Below are positions 43,691-48,580 of a stretch of 48,580 nucleotides of DNA, one piece after another. Under the pieces are notes generated by a model. The model saw only the letters and a program-made list of their open reading frames with translations. It had not been told where the DNA came from and made no database searches. How positions within the stretch are numbered: position 1 is the first letter of the stretch; every line of letters starts with the position of its first letter. The position numbers were made by a program, and so were the translations under genes. Source of the stretch: Spongospora subterranea (taxonomy: Eukaryota; Endomyxa; Phytomyxea; Plasmodiophorida; Plasmodiophoridae); NCBI GenBank assembly GCA_900404475.1, contig OUQQ01000071.1, positions 1-48,580 of the forward strand, read 5' to 3'.

Positions 43691-46150
43691 CCGAATTGGA
43701 TTGCCGTGTACATCTGTTTTAATCTTGAAGATAATTGCACACTTCTATGGGTTGACGATATTTTAAGATACGTCAATAATCCAGACGACTTTGCTCGTGG
43801 TGCTCGATACAATACTGGACGAACTTCACTATCACTACATTAAATTCAATCCCGACAAATGCGAATTATCATCATCTCAGGTGAAATGGTGTGGCCATGT
43901 AATTTCCGCTGATGGAGTCACATTCGACCCCGATTACGTATCGACTTTGGATAGTCTGCCTCCCCCCTCGATTCGCTTCTCTCGTAGATCCACTTCAGCA
44001 ACTGCTCCTCGCTGCATCGGCAGTTTAACAAGAAACACTCTGAAGAACGTCAACCTGGGTAGTATAGACTGGAATTCACAACACAAAATTGCCTCTACAA
44101 ATCTCAAGAAGGCTCTAAAGATCTGATCACAGTCGCTCATATCAAGGATGGACATGTTCTCTGTTTCTTCCCCGACCCTTCTAAATTCTTTGTGTTAAAA
44201 GTACTGACACAAATTCCTTCCAAAGATGTGTCAACACCTCATTCACCGCACAGACATCAACTAATTGCTTGTTTAAGTGGCAGATTCCAAGGGAGCCAAC
44301 TTAACTGGGCAATCATTGAAAAAGAAGGGTATCCGATCGTGGAAGGGTGTCATCGCCTGGAACCTTTTCTTTCCGGTAAACCATTTCTCCTTGTCACTTT
44401 GTCTTTCGATTTCCACATCGAACACATTGCAGGGATGATAATATTTGGGCCGAAATTTGCACTCGATGGTTTGTCTCATTACCTCCGCCAGTTTCGGCCG
44501 ATGTCACCACTAATGTACAACTCGCATCAAAACGACTCGCTGTCCCTTTCCAGTCAAATCGAATTGCTGACGATTTCATCTGGCCAACAATACAATCCAT
44601 CGGAAGTCCAGTCCAACTACATCAGTAATGAGCATGTTGAACCCTGTCTTGATGGATTAATTAATCAGACTCACCTAGTTCATCACTCTCCTGGAAGCAT
44701 AGCCTGGAGAACGTCCTCAAACCAACTCTGTATCGCATCAACGTCTCTCCTAATTCGTCTGATGGTCATCGACTATATGGGACCCTCGGCCCATCTTTCT
44801 TCTGAGAACACAATCAAGACGATACAGTCCCGGTTTTAGTGGCCGAATATGATTCAAGAGTTTGTTTCTAATTACCTCCACAGTTTACGGGTTCGTGGTG
44901 CAGTTGTTCCTCGACCGTATAGTTCATCTATTCATACATCTACATCTAATACTGTTTTACACTGATTTTTTATACATCTTTAACCCGAGTGTCAACCAAG
45001 CGAACCAATTTTCATATTTGAAGGATGATTTCAGCGGTTTTGTTGAATTGATCGCCTGTCAACACGCCGATCATATAACAGTGGTATTCGCCCTCATCGA
45101 CTGGTTTAAACGGTTTGGAATAGTTTATTGGCACGTTTCAGATCAGGGATCAAACTTCAAGAACAGTGTGGTTGTTCAATTGTGTTCTCGTCTACATATC
45201 GCTCGACACTTTACTACCGCCTACACTCCATGGGCCAACGGGACAGTCAAGATCGTCAACCGACATATTCTATCCGCTCTAAAGATATTATTGTCGGAGT
45301 TCAGCCTCCCTTTCGATGGCAATTGGCCTTGTATTCCTCCTCTCGTCAATATGGTCCTCAACATTCGTGTTCGTCCCAAGATCGGTTTCTCTCCAGTCCC
45401 CATGTTCACATTCCCAATGAGATCACAGTCGATCTTTCTGATTCTCTGGATTCCATGAACAAGGAAGTGGCTGATCGGTAAATCAGACAACGCGCCCAGA
45501 AGCACCGTTCTCGTCGAAAAAGCGCAGATCGACCGTCGACATTAATTTTACAACAGGCGATTATGTGCTCTACTCTTCACCGCGTCAGAGTAGACAATCC
45601 TGTGTTAACTGGTTCGATCCAGCACAGATTGTTGACGTGGTCAACCCGCACGTGTTCAGGGAAACAAAATTTGATCACTTGGGACATCTCGGCAATGGAG
45701 GACCAACGTCTGATGTACTATCATGACAAGACCCTCAACGTCACAACGCCCCTTCTTCACAATATCGCATCGCAGGGTGCTACATATGACGTCTCCTCCA
45801 TTTGCAATTTGAGGCGCAACGCTGGTCCTGGTGACATCGAACTGCTGATGCTGGTCTAATAGGTTCCTTGATCGGATACCCAATCTACTTGTAGCGGCCA
45901 GGCGGAACTAGGGAAAACCTGGTAGTACACAGGATTACCCGAATCATCAGAACCCGACAACCACCATACCATACCATACCAAACCGAACTGCTGATCGGT
46001 TGGCAGGGTTTTGAGCCAACAGATTTCACCTGGGAGCCTTTTATTTCGATTTTTTCGGATTTTCCTCAACTTGTGAAATACTTTCTCCAAGCACGTGCCA
46101 TGGAGCCACTTTCTGCCGACCTTCTCCAGGACCTGATTTAAAGAGGGGAA
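43691..46150 (+). mobile_element. Decayed Ty3/gypsy retrotransposon with chromodomain
   Basis: Pieces occur in gypsy order across frames. Reverse transcriptase: LLWVDDILRYVNNPDDF near 43745, HYHYIKFNPDKCELSSSQVK and WCGHVISADGVTFDPD. RNase H: IACLSGRFQGSQLNWAIIEK near 44265, with a short version of the rest (HIEHIAGMIIFGPKFALDGL). Integrase: KDDFSGFVELIACQHADHIT near 45025, VSDQGSNFKNS, AYTPWANGTVKIVNRHIL. The final catalytic Glu of the DDE triad is Lys here (NGTVK). A chromodomain-like tail follows: FTTGDYVLY, IVDVVNPHVFRETK and, after the SINE, IGWQGFEPTDFTWEPFISIF. Stops, shifts and internal deletions make it inactive. I could not define LTRs. The motif set resembles gypsy elements of oomycetes and fungi. 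Confidence 0.85.
45850..45985 (+). mobile_element. SINE-like element, copy 3, inside the gypsy chromodomain
   Basis: This 136-bp copy begins GCTGGTCTAATAGGTTCCTT and ends in a CCATACCATACCATACC tail. It is flanked by CGAACTGCTGAT at 45838-45849 and 45986-45997, a perfect 12-bp target duplication. Ignoring the insert and one duplicate, the gypsy chromodomain frame runs through the site (GDIELL continuing to IGWQGFEPTDF), which proves the insertion came after the gypsy element. Same family as 954-1087 and 2566-2713. Confidence 0.92.
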
Positions 46151-46995
46151 GGTGGTACTAATCGACTCCCCTGTCCCGTTGGAACTCATTTCCGCTCTAA
46201 CAAGCTCTATGTACTGTACTTGTTTCCTCTCTCCCTTCATCGCTATTCCTCCCTTGTCACTGTCGACCTGGCGATAGCACACCGACCCATAACAACCCGC
46301 GATCCTTTGTATATCAAACCACAGCAACACATTTTTTTTTATATGACGTTCAATTCGTGAATGGTTTCAATTTTCACTGGTAGGACCTAATTCTTCGTCT
46401 GAAAACACGTATATGAAGGAAATATAGAATTCAATCACCAATCTGGATTGTGGCCATTGGAGCACAGTCGCTAATCTGTTTTTCGTTGTGCAAAATTATC
46501 AGAACTAAAGAATGAGGCCAGGCGATACAAGTTCGTGGAATTTGGAGCGTATTTCATCGATATAGGGTCAGATAATACCTGAGGAAAGGTTGACATTTGA
46601 AGCCGGCGTAGCGGGGGTGACCAATCGTATCCAATGGTGATAACGGGTCAGATTCATGAAATAGTGTTGTGGCCGGCGGTGTCGTGTTATTGGAATCATA
46701 CCTTGACCGTTGGCCTCCATCTGTAATATGGCAACAGACTCCCTCGCCCAATATCGCTTCTATTGTGATTCTTGTCTGGATATATAACATATCACAATCC
46801 GTATGTTATAACCCATTGTGATATTCCGACAAAGAGGTTCTATGCCATGTCGACAAGCCGATTTGTCGTGATGCGTTTTCCTATTTGCAGTAATAGGGTT
46901 TGTGTCAAAGACCCCAACGGAATTATTATACTGAGAAAAGTTGAAATGACCCCTTGTGAAACTACTCTTAAACTGATCAGGTTTATTGACTTCAT
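46151..46995. other. No gene recognised
   Basis: About 845 bases between the end of the gypsy relic and the stop of the cysteine-module gene. No LTR or exon recognised. It should include the 3' untranslated region of the reverse-strand gene. Confidence 0.4.
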
Positions 46996-48354
46996 CTACA
47001 TTATATTTTGAGTCATTGGAGGGTCAATCATTATCGAACCTTGGGATGATCGAGAATCATATTGACAGATATCATATCCCATTCTGCCTGTTCCAGGACA
47101 GTAATCGCGACTGAACCTGGAGTAGGAAACTGATTCTCCCCATCTCCGAACAAATTCCTCAACACTTCCAGAGCAATGACGATGTAAACAATTGATGACA
47201 GGACGGCATGTTTTGATCAAAGAGGTTAAACCCGGATGAGGCGCTCTCTGTGATGTTGTCTTCGCAATCACGAACAGATCATACTGTTCGAGAATCTCGG
47301 AAATCGCTGGGAGGAGGTATCGGGTTGATTTAGAGCGAAGATGAAGTCTTGCGGGAATATCAAATGGTGGGTCGATCGATCCGCATCGAAGGGACTTCAA
47401 TCCCTGACATTTCAGCATGCGGAATCTTCCATGTGTGAATCGAGGGCCCCATTTTCCAATCCATTCATTTATATTTTGGCCACAGTGATGAACAAAGCAC
47501 CCCCAGATGGGTCTTGGACTCTGGTTATAATATGATCGAAGAAGCTTTTGAGTTGCGGGGCCACTTGACTCGTATTTCTCGTTAAATTCACAGCACAGTT
47601 TGAGTTTTTCTTCTGCTGTTTTTGACATTGAAACAGCCAGAACAAGTGCATTGAGATCCAATAAACCGGAGCCTTTGTCTCTGCAAGCACAAATATTAGT
47701 CAGTATTTCTAACAACAGGGGAATGAACACCTGTAGTCAGGGTTTCTGATAATTTTCGTCCTCTGGTAACCGCAGGTGTTATGATCTGATCTACGACCGG
47801 GGCAACGTGTCAATCCAAAATTACGGTGATTGAATCGTGTTCCCCAACGTGTCTGGAACAGGTCCATGTCTTTGCCACAACATTTCACAAGACATAGAAG
47901 GACGGGGATACAGGTGCGCTTGAGACAATTAATCACCTGGGGAGTGATATTGCGGAGGGATCTTCTGCGAGAGACCAGTTTTAAAACAAAATTCGAAATT
48001 AGGATCAGTTTTTGAAGGGTGCTGGTTGCCTTGGCAATTAGAGTATTGTCAGGAACATCGAGATTGTTTTGTACCACCGCAACGGTATCCCGCCCCGACT
48101 TTCCGAGTAATTCCATCATGTATTCCGCTATGGCCAAACTGTCGTGAAACTCGACCTGTTCTGGATTCGTCTCCGTTCCCTAAACAGACGATACCTTTTG
48201 TGAGGACCAAATCCCAGACAAAGCGGGGAGCGAGAGTTCTGACCAGAAACACACAGAGGCTATCATAGTCATTGACCTCATCCAGGTCCCAATTCAAGAG
48301 CGGACAGAGTATTTTCAATCCCACCATGTACTTATAATTAGGAGACTCAACCAT
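46996..48354 (-). CDS. Protein with three tandem Cys/WG modules, unknown family
   Basis: Introns 48180-48243 and 47681-47730 (the latter with TACTGACTAAT before TTGCAG) give 414 residues in frame. The protein holds three related modules of roughly 95 residues: a helical lead, then P(V/I)xxCxxxxC, a gap, a WG pair, an RF or similar, and C(P/Q)G. Cores: IPVLLCLVKCCG, FQTRWGTRFNHRNF, LTRCPG; RPIWGCFVHHCG, WIGKWGPRFTHGRF, LKCQG; RPVINCLHRHCS, FVRRWGESVSYSRF, DYCPG. The repeated cysteines suggest metal binding or disulphides. No signal peptide is obvious at the chosen start (MVESPNYKYMVGLK), so intracellular metal binding is possible. The start is the first ATG of the leading exon, and further upstream exons are possible. 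Intron 1 has an alternative donor (giving 48180-48219) that keeps the frame. I do not recognise the family. Confidence 0.7.
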
Positions 48355-48580
48355 CTTGTGAGTCAGCTCCGGAAATCCATCCTAATACGCCATATATTGG
48401 TAATCACGATTTTCGGCAATCGCTTACTAGTACGAAATTCTCGCGAACGTCATTTCGCTGGTTTTTTGAATTAATCGTATTTTCGATGCGGAAATCGAAA
48501 GTTCTGCCCTCTACACTTTCATTTGACTGTTGACCATCAATACTGATACGGGATGCATCACGGTTTGAACTCGTTCTCGG

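Noticed and set aside
45850..45985. Repeat as the gypsy LTR
   Set aside because: It lies inside the chromodomain reading, has a 12-bp target duplication and recurs alone elsewhere in both orientations, so it is an independent SINE.
1..48580. CRISPR arrays, operons, riboswitches, rRNA genes
   Set aside because: None found. The repeats are few and lack spacers, and the spliced gene structure is eukaryotic.

Overview
The window is nuclear DNA from a eukaryote with many very short introns. Working out the splicing by eye gave frame-preserving gene models whose introns are nearly all 40-67 nt. They begin GT (one begins GC), often carry a CTAA(C/T)-like branch point, and end TTTAG or CAG. The gene content points to a fungal-type opisthokont: both saccharopine dehydrogenases of the aminoadipate lysine route, a peroxisomal dienoyl-CoA reductase with a C-terminal SKL, a SLY41/TPT-type phosphate translocator, a PPR protein and VPS13. 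An early-diverging or zoosporic fungal relative is my best guess, but nothing here fixes the species.

Layout. 1-10 kb is transposon-derived and decayed: a short tandem repeat, two SINE copies, a reversed Ty1/copia RNase H remnant, a non-LTR retrotransposon with an internally deleted reverse transcriptase, and a Tc1/mariner-type transposase relic. 10-12 kb holds a possible small gene and a 0.2-kb long inverted repeat. 12-37 kb is the compact core: an intron-free 2942-codon VPS13; a 12-exon gene for a 1296-residue helical/coiled-coil protein I cannot name; a reverse-strand 2,4-dienoyl-CoA reductase; a 62-bp tandem array; a reverse-strand phosphate translocator; a multi-exon PPR gene; and a 16-exon gene joining LYS9 to LYS1. 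37-43 kb is poorly annotated, with one GC-richer degenerate island. 43.5-46.2 kb is a copia fragment abutting a decayed Ty3/gypsy element that was later hit by a SINE. The right edge carries a reverse-strand gene for a protein with three tandem cysteine/WG modules that I do not recognise.

The core genes do not form one pathway. They cover lipid transfer (VPS13), peroxisomal beta-oxidation of unsaturated fatty acids, exchange of phosphorylated metabolites, organelle RNA processing (PPR) and lysine biosynthesis. The most notable observations are the LYS9-LYS1 fusion, whose domain order is opposite to animal and plant LKR/SDH, the three-module cysteine/WG protein, and a small SINE family with clear target-site duplications.
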